From Aulostomus chinensis (lineage: Eukaryota; Chordata; Actinopteri; Syngnathiformes; Aulostomidae), in NCBI GenBank assembly GCA_037954235.1, contig JBBMOA010000013.1:15152001-15216000 (forward strand): 64,000 nucleotides of DNA, in the 5' to 3' direction. A model generated the notes under the pieces. The model was not told the DNA's origin. It ran no database searches and saw nothing but the letters and a program-made list of their open reading frames with translations. This document shows, piece after piece, positions 32,736 to 45,065 of this stretch (the stretch's first letter is position 1; each line of letters begins with the position of its first letter). A program made the position numbers and the translations under genes.

Positions 32736-35084
32736 ATGGAAGGACGATGTCGATCGAGGGGCTGTTGTTGGTTTGTTCTCCTCTCCTCTCTGCTGCTGTT
32801 TTACGGAGAGCAGATCGCGGCTGAATTACGCTACTCGATTCCAGAGGAGGTGAGAGAGGGAGCAGTGGTTGGAAACGTAGCGAAGGATTTGGGTCTGGAC
32901 AGATCTTCCTTGGTTGATCGGCGCTTCCGAGTGGTTTCTGGATCCGCTGACGCGTTTTTCGAGGTAAACCCGGACAATGGCGCCTTGCAGGTCCGGAGGA
33001 AGATCGACAGAGAGGAGCTTTGTCAGGGGAGTGGCGCGTGCTTAATGGAGCTAAAAATCCTGGTTGAGAACCCGCTAGAGATCCATTACGTACTTGTAGA
33101 AATCACTGACGTCAACGATCACTCCCCTAGTTTTTCGGAAAAGGAGCAAACGTTTGAAATAGCGGAGCATTCATCTCCAGGAACAAGATTCGAACTGCAC
33201 GCAGCCCGCGACCCAGACGCTGGAATCAACTCTGTGCGCACATACACATTAACAACCAACGATCACTTTGAGATCGAGATTAGTCAGAGTGATGAAGATA
33301 AAATACCGTTTCTAGTGCTGAAGAAGTCCTTAGACAGAGAACAGAATAGTGAGCACTCCTTAGTTGTGACAGCAGTTGATGGAGGGAAGCCTCACAGATC
33401 AGGAACATTAAATGTTTCTGTTATTGTTCTTGATATTAACGATAATCGCCCAGTTTTTAGTCAAGACACTTATCAAATTGAAGTCCAAGAAAACCTTCCA
33501 GTTGGCACGACTGTAATAAGAGTAAATGCAGTGGATCCTGACGAAGGAGCGAATGGAGAAATAGAGTACAGCCTGAGCAAAACACTAGCACGGAAGGTTT
33601 ATGACGTTTTTGAACTGGATCATTTGAGTGGAGTGATTAAATTGAAAGGACTCTTAGATTTTGAGGAATCAGACATGTATAGACTATTAATTGAGGCTTC
33701 AGATAAAGGAACCCCTCCATTAACAGGCAAGTGTAGAGTTGTTATTAAGATAAAAGATGTTAACGACAATCCACCAGAAATAGAAGTGACGTCACTGTCA
33801 AATTCAGTGTCTGAAGACTCCAAACCTGGAACGGCTGTTGCTCTCATCAGTGTTTCAGACAAAGATTCTGGTGGGAATGGAAAAATTATCTCACACATAA
33901 CGAATGATGTTCCTTTTGAATTAAAACCATCATACAAGGAGAACATTTACTCAGTGGTAACAAAGGGACTTTTAGATCGAGAGCAGGAGTCAAATTATGA
34001 AATAAAAATAGAGGCCACGGACTGTGGGGAGCCTCCCTTATCTGCTATTAAAACTCTGAATATTCAGGTATCAGATGTGAATGACAACAGTCCACATTTT
34101 GATAAAAATCCTCAACACTTCTACCTTGTAGAAAATAATGTTGCTGGAGCCTCAATATTCTCTGTCAGTGCAACTGACAAGGATTTGAATGAGAATGCAG
34201 CTATTACATACAATATTGTTAGAACAGGAAAGGAGAACGATGCTACGTCCTTCCTGAATATAAATCCTGAGACTGGAGACATTTCAGCTCTGAAGAGTTT
34301 TGACTTTGAGACCCTGAAAACGTTCCAGTTCCAAGTGGTAGCCTCAGATTCTGGATCTCCTTCGCTGAGCAGCAACGTGACAGTGAAGGTGTTCATTCTG
34401 GATCAGAACGACAACGCTCCCGTCATCCTGTATCCAGTCAGCTCCAACGGTTCTGCTGAAGGTGTGGAGGAGATTCCCCGCAATGTCAACGTAGGACACT
34501 TGGTGACTAAAGTGCGAGCCTATGACGCTGATATAGGATATAACGGCTGGTTGCTGTTTTCACTGCAGGAAGTGAGTGAGCACAGTCTCTTTGCTTTGGA
34601 CCGCTACACAGGACAGATCAGGACACTGCGCTCATTCACAGAGACAGACGAGGCTGAGCAGAAACTCATCATACTGGTCAAAGACAATGGCAACGTCTCC
34701 CTGTCAGCAACAGCGACTGTGCTGCTGAAAGTTGTGGAGCCCAAAGAGGCTTTTGCTGCTTCTGATCTTCAGAGCTCAGCGAAAGTTGAGGAGGACAGTC
34801 ACGTGACTTTTTACCTGATGATCACTTTGGGCTCCGTCTCTCTGCTTTTCCTCATCAGCATGGTGGTGCTGATAGCAATGCAGTGCTCCAAGAGCACCGA
34901 CTACACTTCCAAATACCTCCAAGACGCTAATTATGATGGCACGCTGTGTCACAGCATCCAGTACAGATCAGGAGACAAACGCTACATGTTAGTGGGGCCC
35001 AGGATGAGTATAGGATCTACTATAGTCCCGGGCAGCCACGCCAACACTCTGGTGCTGCCTGACAGGAGGAGAACTTCTGAGGAG
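32736..35084 (+). CDS. Clustered protocadherin (alpha-type) variable exon V11
   Basis: 783 codons, ATG 32736 to donor GAG|GTAGGC at 35085. Signal peptide about 1-29 (cut before ELRYS). EC1 loop C-QGSGA-C, then IHYVLVEI, where V8, V10 and V12 have MHHIIIEI. EC2-EC3 are nearly identical to V12 (QIEVQENLPVGTTVIRV; KTLARKVYDVFELDHLSG). EC4-EC5 match V1 and V12 (DKNPQHFYLVENN). The helix is about 692-715. In the 3' tract it shares AGCACCGACTAC with V2 and V15 and CAGCGAAAGTTG with V9, none of which are its nearest relatives upstream. TGACGTCA is at 33787-33794. Its 3' flank is the duplicate of the V6 flank. Confidence 0.95.
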
Positions 35085-35499
35085 GTAGGCTCCATTTTAT
35101 GATCAACCTTTTAAAACATTGCTAAATTACTGATACACAATACATATACCTTATTTTTTCCATGCATATTTTTGTTAAATTTGTTTTTCCTGATTATACT
35201 TAAGCATTTCAAGCTTCCTTCATCAAATCCCGAGTTGTTCTTTAATCTAATAAAATATGCAAAAACTCTGGGTGGTTAGTAATTTGTGAAAGAATAATTT
35301 GCACCCAGTGTTAGCATTAGCAGGGCAGTAATCCTCATGTTTTGGAAGCCAGTTGGTACACTGACCTTGAGAAATGGTATCAACCGATCTTGAACTTAAT
35401 ATTCAACAGTTCAGATTTTCTTATTAGGATAAAAATGTGGCAGTGAACTTATTGACAGTACAGAGCTCCATAAGGGAGATTGTGGCCTGGAGAGGATTC

Positions 35500-35520
35500 G
35501 GAGTTGTCCAGGGTGCTGAA
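35500..35520 (-). promoter_or_regulatory. RE1/NRSE-like site
   Basis: The + strand has GTTGTCCAGGGTGCTGAA, identical to the duplicate at 18231. It is 366 bp before the V12 ATG. Confidence 0.65.
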
Positions 35521-35678
35521 ATTGAGCGACTTGTCAGTTTCAATGGAAATAGATAATGGTCATGGTTAAGCTGGATATTTCTTTATTGGTGTTGCTCCTG
35601 AGCTGTTGCGATCACGACAGGAACACTGACTCAATATGTCTCAATGTACAATCATTATGTTTTAAATGTATTCATTCG

Positions 35679-35698
35679 TCCTCTTGGTGTCACTATAA
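35679..35698 (+). promoter_or_regulatory. V12 promoter element (CSE, CTCF-like)
   Basis: Identical to the V8 and V10 element. Upstream of it the V12 and V8 flanks are unrelated; from the GTCCTCTTGG of the element onward they are almost the same. Confidence 0.8.
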
Positions 35699-35885
35699 TA
35701 TCAGCGGAGCCATGGAGGATCTCCTCCCTCCCCTTCAAAGGCTTTTGTTAGGGACCTCACAGCATTCGGTGTCAGCCTGCGAGTCGGAACGGACCATGTG
35801 GCGAGTTTTTAACATTGAGGTGTTTGGATACCCATGAGTGATCATTCGCAGTAAGAGGATTCTGTTTGAACGTGGCTGCATCACG

Positions 35886-38228
35886 ATGGAGAGCTCCGGA
35901 CGACCGAAGCGCTGCTGGTGGTTTGCTGTTTATTTGTCTCTGCTGCTGTTTTACGCGGCCGCGGCTGAATTACGCTACTCTGTTCCAGAGGAGGTGAGAG
36001 AGGGAACTGTTGTTGGAAACGTTGCTAAGGATCTGGGTCTGGACAGATCTTCCCTGATCGATCGAAGGTTCCGTGTTGTATCCGGATCTAAAGACGCATA
36101 TTTCGAGGTAAACCCGGACAATGGCGCCTTGCAGGTCCGGAGGAAGATTGACAGAGAGGAGCTTTGTCAGGGGAGTGGCGCGTGCTTAATGGAGCTAAAA
36201 CTCCTGGTTGAGAACCCGCTTGAAATGCATCACATTATCATAGAAATCACTGACGTCAACGATCACTCCCCTAGTTTTTCGGAAAAGGAGCAAACGTTTG
36301 AAATAGCGGAGCACACATCTCCAGGAACAAGATTCCAGCTGCACGCAGCCCGCGACCCAGACGCTGGAATCAACTCTGTGCGCACATACACATTAACAAC
36401 CAACGATCACTTCGAGCTGGATATCCGTCAGAGAGATGAAGACAAAATACCGTTTCTAGTGCTGAAGAAGTCCTTAGACAGAGAACAGAATAGTGAGCAC
36501 TCCTTAGTTGTGACAGCAGTTGATGGAGGGAAGCCTCACAGATCAGGAACATTAAATGTTTCTGTTATTGTTCTTGATATTAACGATAATCGCCCAGTTT
36601 TTAGTCAAGACACTTATCAAATTGAAGTACAAGAAAACCTTCCAGTTGGCACGACTGTAATAAGAGTAAATGCAGTGGATCCTGACGAAGGAGCGAATGG
36701 AGAAATAGAGTACAGCCTGAGCAAAACACTAGCACGGAAGGTTTATGACGTTTTTGAACTGGATCATTTGAGTGGAGTGATTCAATTGAAAGGACTCTTA
36801 GATTTTGAGGAGACTGACATTTATAAACTTGATATTCAGGCATCTGATAAAGGAACTCCTCCATTAATTGGCAGGTGTGAAATAATTTTAAAAATAAAAG
36901 ATGTTAACGACAATCCACCAGAAATAGAAGTGACGTCACTGTCAAATTCAGTGTCTGAAGACTCCAAACCTGGAACGGCTGTTGCTCTCATCAGTGTTTC
37001 AGACAAAGATTCTGGTGGGAATGGAAAAATTATCTCACACATAACGAATGATGTTCCTTTTGAATTAAAACCATCATACAAGGAGAACATTTACTCAGTG
37101 GTAACAAAGGGACTTTTAGATCGAGAGCAGGAGTCAAATTATGAAATAATAATAAAAGCCACAGACTGTGGGGAGCCTCCCTTATCTGCTATTAAAACTC
37201 TGAATATTCAGGTATCAGATGTGAATGACAACAGTCCACATTTTGATAAAAATCCTCAACACTTCTACCTTGTAGAAAATAATGCTGCTGGAGCCTCAAT
37301 ATTCTCTGTCAGTGCAACCGACAAGGATTTGAATGAGAATGCAGCTATTACATACAATATTGTTAGAACAGGAAAGGAGAACGATGCTACGTCCTTCCTG
37401 AATATAAATCCTGAGACTGGAGACATTTCAGCTCTGAAGAGTTTTGACTTTGAGACCCTGAAAACGTTCCAGTTCCAAGTGGTGGCCTCAGATTCTGGAT
37501 CTCCTTCGCTGAGCAGCAACGTGACAGTGAAGGTGTTCATTCTGGATCAGAACGACAACGCTCCCGTCATCCTGTATCCAGTCAGCTCCAACGGTTCTGC
37601 TGAAGGTGTGGAGGAGATTCCCCGCAATGTCAACGTAGGACACTTGGTGACTAAAGTGCGAGCCTATGACGCTGATATAGGATATAACGGCTGGTTGCTG
37701 TTTTCACTGCAGGAAGTGAGTGAGCACAGTCTCTTTGCTTTGGACCGCTACACAGGACAGATCAGGACACTGCGCTCATTCACAGAGACAGACGAGGCTG
37801 AGCAGAAACTCATCATACTGGTCAAAGACAATGGCAACGTCTCCCTGTCAGCAACAGCGACTGTGCTGCTGAAAGTTGTGGAGCCCAAAGAGGCTTTTGC
37901 TGCTTCTGATCTTCAGAGCTCAGCTAAAGTTGAGGAGGACAGTCACGTGACTTTTTACCTGATGATCACTTTGGGCTCCGTCTCTCTGCTTTTCCTCATC
38001 AGCATGGTGGTGCTGATAGCAATGCAGTGCTCCAAGAGCACAGACTACACTTCCAAATACCTCCAAGACGCTAATTATGATGGCACGCTGTGTCACAGCA
38101 TCCAGTACAGATCAGGAGACAAACGCTACATGTTAGTGGGGCCCAGGATGAGTATAGGATCTACTATAGTCCCGGGCAGCCACGCCAACACTCTGGTGCT
38201 GCCTGACAGGAGGAGAACTTCTGAGGAG
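35886..38228 (+). CDS. Clustered protocadherin (alpha-type) variable exon V12 (mosaic exon)
   Basis: 781 codons, ATG 35886 to donor GAG|GTAAGA at 38229. Signal peptide and EC1 (residues 1 to about 128) are V8/V10-like, including MHHIIIEI. The EC1-EC2 linker (SFSEKEQ) is V11-like, the next stretch (AEHTSPGTRFQLHA) returns to V8, and much of EC2-EC4 is V11-like. Two private patches occur: ELDIRQRDEDK in EC2, and TDIYKLDIQASDKGTPPLIGRCEIILKI at the end of EC3 (in part V8-like). EC4 has YEIIIKATDCG as in V4. The helix is about 690-713. The exon thus looks assembled by several conversion or crossover events that gave a new EC1-EC4 combination. TGACGTCA is at 36931-36938. Confidence 0.95.
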
Positions 38229-38414
38229 GTAAGATAAGTTATGACTGAAACTTTTGAGGCGTTTGTTGTATTTGAGGTCTTCATATTTGCCCTCATTGTG
38301 TTTGGCGGTGTGTGTCAATACTTAAAGCTTTCAGTACTGTTTATGTTGAACTCTCAATGAAACCATCAGTATTAAACCTGTGACTGTCCTGAGAAGAAGA
38401 CAAATGAGGAAATC

Positions 38415-38434
38415 ATCACTTGGTGTCAGTGTAT
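38415..38434 (+). promoter_or_regulatory. V13 promoter element (CSE, CTCF-like)
   Basis: ATCACTTGGTGTCAGTGTAT, 239 bp before the V13 ATG. Its first 16 bases equal those of the V15 element. No RE1 was found in the V12-V13 spacer (38229-38414). Confidence 0.75.
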
Positions 38435-38672
38435 GACCAGGAAAGTGTTTCAGGAGACGCCTCTCGTCACGGTCGGCCCTCCCCTTTGTGGGATGGGCTT
38501 TCACATTTTTAGTATGAGATGTATCCTGTATGCGGACACGCAACGAACAGTCTGCATCTGTAATTTGGATTATGTACTGTGGATTATAAATATTTTTTAA
38601 GGAATTTGGTCTCTTCGTTTGGTGGAGGAGATTTATACTCTGCGTCGGGGGAGACTGCCGGCAATTCCCAGT

Positions 38673-41021
38673 ATGAAGCAGAAAGGAGAACAATGGCGGC
38701 GCATTGCTTTTATGTCTGTATTATTCCTTTCGTGGAGCAGTGGTTCGGCACAGGTCAGATATTCAATCGCGGAGGAGGTTCGGGAAGGAACTGTTGTCGG
38801 GAATATAGCAAAGGATTTAGGATTAGAGAAGAGCACTCTGAGGGAGAGAGGATATCGCGTGGTTGAGGGATCGACTGAGTCGTTTTTTCACGTAAACCAG
38901 AATGATGGACTATTATATGTTGAGCGAATCATTGACAGGGAGAAGGTTTGCGAACGGAACAACGTGTGCTTGATCAACCTCAAGACTTTGTTGGAAAACC
39001 CTCTTGAAATTCATTACGTAACAGTCGAGGTACTGGATGTTAACGACCACTCCCCGAGCTTCACGGTGAAAGAATCGCGTCTGGACATTTCAGAGTCCGC
39101 TTTACCCGGATTGCGCCTCCAGCTGCAGGCTGCGCGCGATCCAGATGTTGGACAGTTTTCGATCCAAGAGTATAAACTGAGTCCTAACGATCACTTTCGT
39201 TTGGAGGTCAAAGACCGAGGAAAGGATGGGAAAATACCAATATTAGTTTTACTGAAGTCACTCGATCGGGAAACAAAGAAAAGTCACAAGTTGCTTATTT
39301 CAGCTGTTGATGGAGGGAAACCGACCAGGTCAGGTACAGCTGAAATTTGGGTCCATGTCTTGGATGTAAATGATAACATGCCAGTTTTTACTGAAGAGGC
39401 ATATTCAGTAAGCCTCAATGAAAATGCTCCAATTGGCACCACAGTTATAAAAGTGAATGCTACTGACTTAGATGAAGGCTCCAATGGTGAGATTATTTAT
39501 GCTTTAGGAAATAATGTGAATAACAGAATACGGGAACTTTTTAGTGTAGATCCCAATACAGGTGAAATTACTGTTCAAGCTATGATCGATTTTGAATTAG
39601 AGGAGAGTTATGAAATTGATATACAGGCGTCCGACAAAGGATCAGCTCCTTTTAGGACCGACAAGAGCGTGTTGGTGAATATCGTTGACTTGAATGATAA
39701 CACACCTCAGATAGAGGTAACGTCCTTTTCCACAGCAATACCAGAGGACGCAAGACTGGGAACCACTGTGGCATTAATCAGTGTTCTTGATAAAGACTCT
39801 GGTCTTAACGGGAAAGTTCTTTGTTCATTTACTGAAGATGTTCCCTTCACATTATCACCTTCAACGCAAGACAACATGTACTCTATCGTGACAAAATCGG
39901 CCCTAGATAGAGAAAAGCAATCTGTTTATGACGTGACAATAGTTGCAAGAGATGCTGGTGTACCATCCTTGTCCGCTGAAAAAAGAATCCAGATTGTTGT
40001 ATCAGATGTAAATGACAACAGTCCAGAGTTCTCAGCAAGCCCTTACACATTCTATGTTCATGAAAACAACTCTCCAGGGGTTTCTTTGTTTTCTGTCACA
40101 GCGACTGACCAAGATGAGGGTGATAATTCTCAGATATCATATCACATTTTAAGAGAAGGGAAATACAATGAAAAGCTCCATTCAGTCAGTCTGAACATAA
40201 ACAGTGAAACTGGAGACATTTCAGCTCTGAAGAGTTTTGACTTTGAGACCCTGAAAACGTTCCAGTTCCAAGTGGTGGCCTCAGATTCTGGATCTCCTTC
40301 GCTGAGCAGCAACGTGACAGTGAAGGTGTTCATTCTGGATCAGAACGACAACACTCCCGTCATCCTGTATCCAGTCAGCTCCAACGGTTCTGCTGAAGGT
40401 GTGGAGGAGATTCCCCGCAATGTCAACGTAGGACACTTGGTGACTAAAGTGCGAGCCTATGACGCTGATATAGGATATAACGGCTGGTTGCTGTTTTCAC
40501 TGCAGGAAGTGAGTGAGCACAGTCTCTTTGCTTTGGACCGCTACACAGGACAGATCAGGACACTGCGCTCATTCACAGAGACAGACGAGGCTGAGCAGAA
40601 ACTCATCATACTGGTCAAAGACAATGGCAACGTCTCCCTGTCAGCAACAGCGACTGTGCTGCTGAAAGTTGTGGAGCCCAAAGAGGCTTTTGCTGCTTCT
40701 GATCTTCAGAGCTCAGCTAAAGTTGAGGAGGACAGTCACGTGACTTTTTACCTGATCATCACTTTGGGCTCCGTCTCTCTGCTTTTCCTCATCAGCATGG
40801 TGGTGCTGATAGCAATGCAGTGCTCCAAGAGCACAGACTACACTTCCAAATACCTCCAAGACGCTAATTATGATGGCACGCTGTGTCACAGCATCCAGTA
40901 CAGATCAGGAGACAAACGCTACATGTTAGTGGGGCCCAGGATGAGTATAGGATCTACTATAGTCCCGGGCAGCCACGCCAACACTCTGGTGCTGCCTGAC
41001 AGGAGGAGAACTTCTGAGGAG
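38673..41021 (+). CDS. Clustered protocadherin (alpha-type) variable exon V13
   Basis: 783 codons, ATG 38673 to donor GAG|GTGAGA at 41022. In-frame TTG upstream ignored. Signal peptide about 1-26 (cut before QVRYS); an alternative ATG at residue 14 would shorten it. First of the continuous second-subfamily run: EC1 loop C-ERNNV-C then INLKTLLENP. The helix is about 692-715 (LIITLGS). The EC5/EC6 boundary reads DQNDNTPVI where all other exons have DQNDNAPVI, a single-base change in the homogenised tract. The EC3/EC4 site reads ggtaacgtcc, so the TGACGTCA palindrome is absent. The frame stays open to 41243 in the intron by chance. The exon starts with MKQ rather than the MEQ usual in this subfamily. 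Confidence 0.95.
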
Positions 41022-41664
41022 GTGAGAAATGTCATTCTTCCCTTGTATGATTGCAATCAGAGGAATGCAGACCCTCATAATGAAATTCCCGAAGTAGTGG
41101 GTCAGCACAATTTTGGCATGACAAACTTTTTTTTTGAAAACACACAAAATTATTCACTGACAGAATATGAAGAAACACAATTTCAGTTAAACTGTAAAGA
41201 TAAATTGATGTGCTACAGGTTGCTGTGTTGTTTGTTCTCATAAAGCCACGAGTGTGAGTTTAATAACTGGGCTACAGTTGGCAAACTGTGTTTGTATGTC
41301 AATGCTGATGTCATGAGGCAGCAAATGGAATTCTTTCCAAGAATCAAGAGAATTTGATGACAGTGTTTTTGTGTTTAAGGTGGGATGCTGTGGATTGTTG
41401 TGAAGTGTTGCTCACATGTGCTGTAAGACTAGAGGACGATGGCTCTGTGACTGGGAATAATGACTCTTTCCCTTTCATGCTGAAGACAAAGGCTTTTTAG
41501 AAGAGAGTGCATTCAAAGCAAACTTTCTGCCTTAAATTTGTTCAAAAACGATGGTACTGTGATGTGTTGTGCGCTGACACAAGGGACACTTCTCCTTGCA
41601 TACAATTCTGAAGTGGCATTCAGAAGTGGTCAGTCTGAAGGTATAAGAGTCGTTACCACATGCA
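41022..41664 (+). other. Spacer V13-V14 without a recognisable RE1
   Basis: Non-coding. No RE1, repeat or gene recognised by eye. Confidence 0.55.
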
Positions 41665-41684
41665 CTCACAGGGTGGCAGTATGC
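41665..41684 (+). promoter_or_regulatory. V14 promoter element (CSE, good CTCF match)
   Basis: CTCACAGGGTGGCAGTATGC. With GGTGGC it is, like V7 and V9, close to the CTCF core. It is 240 bp before the chosen ATG. Confidence 0.8.
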
Positions 41685-41923
41685 TTTAGTATAATATCTG
41701 ATATCCCCTTGCACAGGAAGAGTCCGCCCCTTCTGCGTTCAGTCAGTCAGAGGAGAAATCATCCAGCAGGCAGGCAGGGGGAAGTGCACTGCTCCGATCC
41801 TTGTTCTTTTGTGACTTAAGTCCCAAGGAGAGCTGAATATATGTGCCATGTTGTGATGGAGACCCAGATGTAGAGAACGGGAGAATGATGGACGCGTTAG
41901 GATTCGTGTTTGTACCTCAGAGG

Positions 41924-44284
41924 ATGGAACAAAGAGGACGGGAGACGCGGCGGCACTGGCAGCGCTTCGGCTTCGTCTTGATTGTGTTTTTCTTCTTCGG
42001 CGCTTCTTCGGCGCAGCTGAGATATTCTATACCCGAAGAGCAGAAAGAAGGGACTTTTGTCGGGAACATAGCGAAGGATTTGGGAATAGACCCGGTCATA
42101 ATGAAGCAGAGGGGATTCCGTATTATGACCAGCGGCTCCACTGAACCTCTGTTTAAGGTAAACGAGAATGACGGAGTCCTTTATGCGAACCATAAAATTG
42201 ACCGAGAGGAAGTGTGCAAGGAGAGCAGCGCGTGTTTGATCGACCTGAAAGCAGTGCTGGAAAACCCTCTGGAGGTTCATTACATCACGGTAGAGGTCGC
42301 TGATCTGAACGACCACTCTCCCACATTTCCAGAGAAAACAAAAAGGCTAGAAATCGTAGAGTCCGCTTTGCCAGGAGCAAAATATCAGCTGCAAAACGCC
42401 CACGATCCGGATGGTGGCACAAACTCCGTCCAACATTATAAAATCAGCCAGAATGAGCATTTCCGTCTCGAGATTAAAGATCGAGGGAGGGATGGTAAAA
42501 TACCAGTGTTGCAGTTGCAGAGGCAGCTGGACAGGGAGAGCAAACGCAGCCACAGATTAGTGCTGACGGCTGTTGACGGGGGAAATCCCCAAAAAACTGG
42601 CACCGTGGAAATATACGTAGACGTTCTCGATGTGAATGACAACATGCCCGTGTTCACCAGAGACACATATTCAGTCGTGCTTCAGGAGAACGCTGCACCA
42701 GGCACCACGGTCATCCAAGTCAATGCGACTGATTTAGACGAGGGTCCCAACGGTGAAGTCGTGTACTCATTCAACAGCGACGTGAAAGAAAAGATTCGAG
42801 AGCTGTTCGACATTGACTCCGTTACCGGGGAGATTATTGTGAAAGGCCACGTTGACTTCGAGGAACAAGATAGTTATAATATTGATATACAGGCTTCTGA
42901 TAAAGGAACGATTCCGTTCAAAACAGACAAAAGCGTTGTGGTTAAAGTTGGAGATGTGAATGATAACCCCCCTGAGATCGAGGTGGCGTCACTGTCCAGC
43001 GCAGTGTCAGAGGACTCCAGACCAGGAACGACAGTAGCGCTCATCAGCATCACGGACTTAGACTCTGGCATGAATGGTAAAATAATCAGCTACGTGGCCG
43101 AGGGCAGTCCCTTTACACTCGCCCCATCAGTCAAAGATAACATGTTTGCTGTGGTCACGCAGGCGCAGCTGGACAGGGAGCAGCAATCCAGATATGACAT
43201 TACGATATTCGCTAAAGATGCAGGTGAACCAGCATTGACATCCGAAAAGACTGTTAGTGTTTTTGTATCGGACACCAATGATAATACTCCGGAGTTTACA
43301 CAGAGTCCATACACTTTCTACATCAGCGAAAACAACCAACCTGGTGCCTCTGTGTTTTCTGTTCGAGCGTCCGATGGTGACGAAGGAGATAATGCGCTCA
43401 TTTCTTATCATATTCTGAGGAAAGCGGGCCAGGATAATAAAGTGACGTCATTCCTGAATATAAATACTGAGACTGGAGACATTTCAGCTCTGAAGAGTTT
43501 TGACTTTGAGACCCTGAAAACGTTCCAGTTCCAAGTGGTGGCCTCAGATTCTGGATCTCCTTCACTGAGCAGCAACGTGACAGTGAAGGTGTTCATTCTG
43601 GATCAGAACGACAACGCTCCCGTCATCCTGTATCCAGTCAGCTCCAACGGTTCTGCTGAAGGTGTGGAGGAGATTCCCCGCAATGTCAACGTAGGACACT
43701 TGGTGACTAAAGTGCGAGCCTATGACGCTGATATAGGATATAACGGCTGGTTGCTGTTTTCACTGCAGGAAGTGAGTGAGCACAGTCTCTTTGCTTTGGA
43801 CCGCTACACAGGACAGATCAGGACACTGCGCTCATTCACAGAGACAGACGAGGCTGAGCAGAAACTCATCATACTGGTCAAAGACAATGGCAACGTCTCC
43901 CTGTCAGCAACAGCGACTGTGCTGCTGAAAGTTGTGGAGCCCAAAGAGGCTTTTGCTGCTTCTGATCTTCAGAGCTCAGCTAAAGTTGAGGAGGACAGTC
44001 ACGTGACTTTTTACCTGATCATCACTTTGGGCTCCGTCTCTCTGCTTTTCCTCATCAGCATGGTGGTGCTGATAGCAATGCAGTGCTCCAAGAGCACAGA
44101 CTACACTTCCAAATACCTCCAAGACGCTAATTATGATGGCACGCTGTGTCACAGCATCCAGTACAGATCAGGAGACAAACGCTACATGTTAGTGGGGCCC
44201 AGGATGAGTATAGGATCTACTATAGTCCCGGGCAGCCACGCCAACACTCTGGTGCTGCCTGACAGGAGGAGAACTTCCGTGGAG
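41924..44284 (+). CDS. Clustered protocadherin (alpha-type) variable exon V14
   Basis: 787 codons from ATG 41924 to donor GAG|GTAAGA at 44285. Two in-frame ATGs at 41885 and 41888 would add 12-13 residues. ATG 41924 is preferred because it gives the MEQRxR start shared by V15-V20 and a normal CSE distance. Signal peptide about 1-30 (FVLIVFFFFGASSA, cut before QLRYS). EC1 loop C-KESSA-C, with an extra residue in RIMTSGSTEP. The helix is about 696-719 (LIITLGS). The last codons read ACT TCC GTG GAG, so the tail ends RRRTSVE instead of RRRTSEE. The EC3/EC4 site is GGCGTCA, so TGACGTCA is lost there, but TGACGTCA occurs in EC5 near 43443. The EC4/EC5 motif is DTNDNTPEF. Confidence 0.94.
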
Positions 44285-45065
44285 GTAAGAATTTAGATTT
44301 GTCTTTAATACTTTTGTGGGTGTGAAGCTTTGTTAATTTAGATTTAAGTGTTTTTATTTCATGACATGGTCTCAATGTCAAAGGCTGGGAATAAGACACT
44401 TATGTGACTACTTGTCTCCTTTCTTGTTATGATATTGAGATTTTTGTTGTCCACTGAAGAGAATGCTGGTTACTTGTTGTGTCGGCCTTTTTGGAATTAA
44501 TTTGGCGGCTCTGCTTTATCGTTATTCTGGATTATGTAAAGCTCATAGTTGTGGCTGGTGTGTGGGAACGCTGGCGCTACATATCCGTGATGACGTCGGC
44601 TTTACTCGTGAACACGTGTATTCTGGCATGATTCAATATCTCCAGGATGAAGTTGTAAAGTAGATGTCTGCTTTCATAACATCCTCTTGTATGTGGTTCT
44701 CACTGGAACCACAAGTGTCTGGACCACCTCAGTCTTCCAGCTCATGTTTCTGCTGAAAGCAGGAAGGATATTATTTGCTAGACTGTTGAGTATTTCATCG
44801 TTTATCACCGTCTGTAAAGCGCATGCGTCCAATCTGCCCCTGTCCTTGGTGCTGAAACATTCTCGAGCAAGTCCCTGTCTCACTCGCTCGTCTGCCACTT
44901 AAAAAATGGTTCCCTTTCATCTGAGTTATAGCAACGCAAAACTGTGTGCAAAGGCTGTTGAAGTCGCTTTTAGTTGCGTTTTCGGCGCATGTTTCTTCCT
45001 CACTGTGACGCGTTGCTCTGCCCGTGTGCAGGACTTTTCAGTGCAGCTCTGCAATGTGAGTGTCC
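44285..45065 (+). other. Spacer V14-V15
   Basis: Non-coding apart from a strong RE1. A TGACGTC half-like sequence occurs near 44589. No repeat recognised. Confidence 0.6.
44836..44856 (-). promoter_or_regulatory. RE1/NRSE site, strong
   Basis: The + strand reads CCTGTCCTTGGTGCTGAA, about 470 bp before the V15 ATG. Confidence 0.8.

Larger units (their letters stand above)
35085..35767 (+). repeat. Flank duplicate, copy 2 (matches 17815-18498)
   Basis: V11 3' flank and V12 promoter region, matching the V6 flank and orphan promoter 17.27 kb upstream. Here the promoter still has its exon, so this copy shows what scar 1 has lost. Confidence 0.88.
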
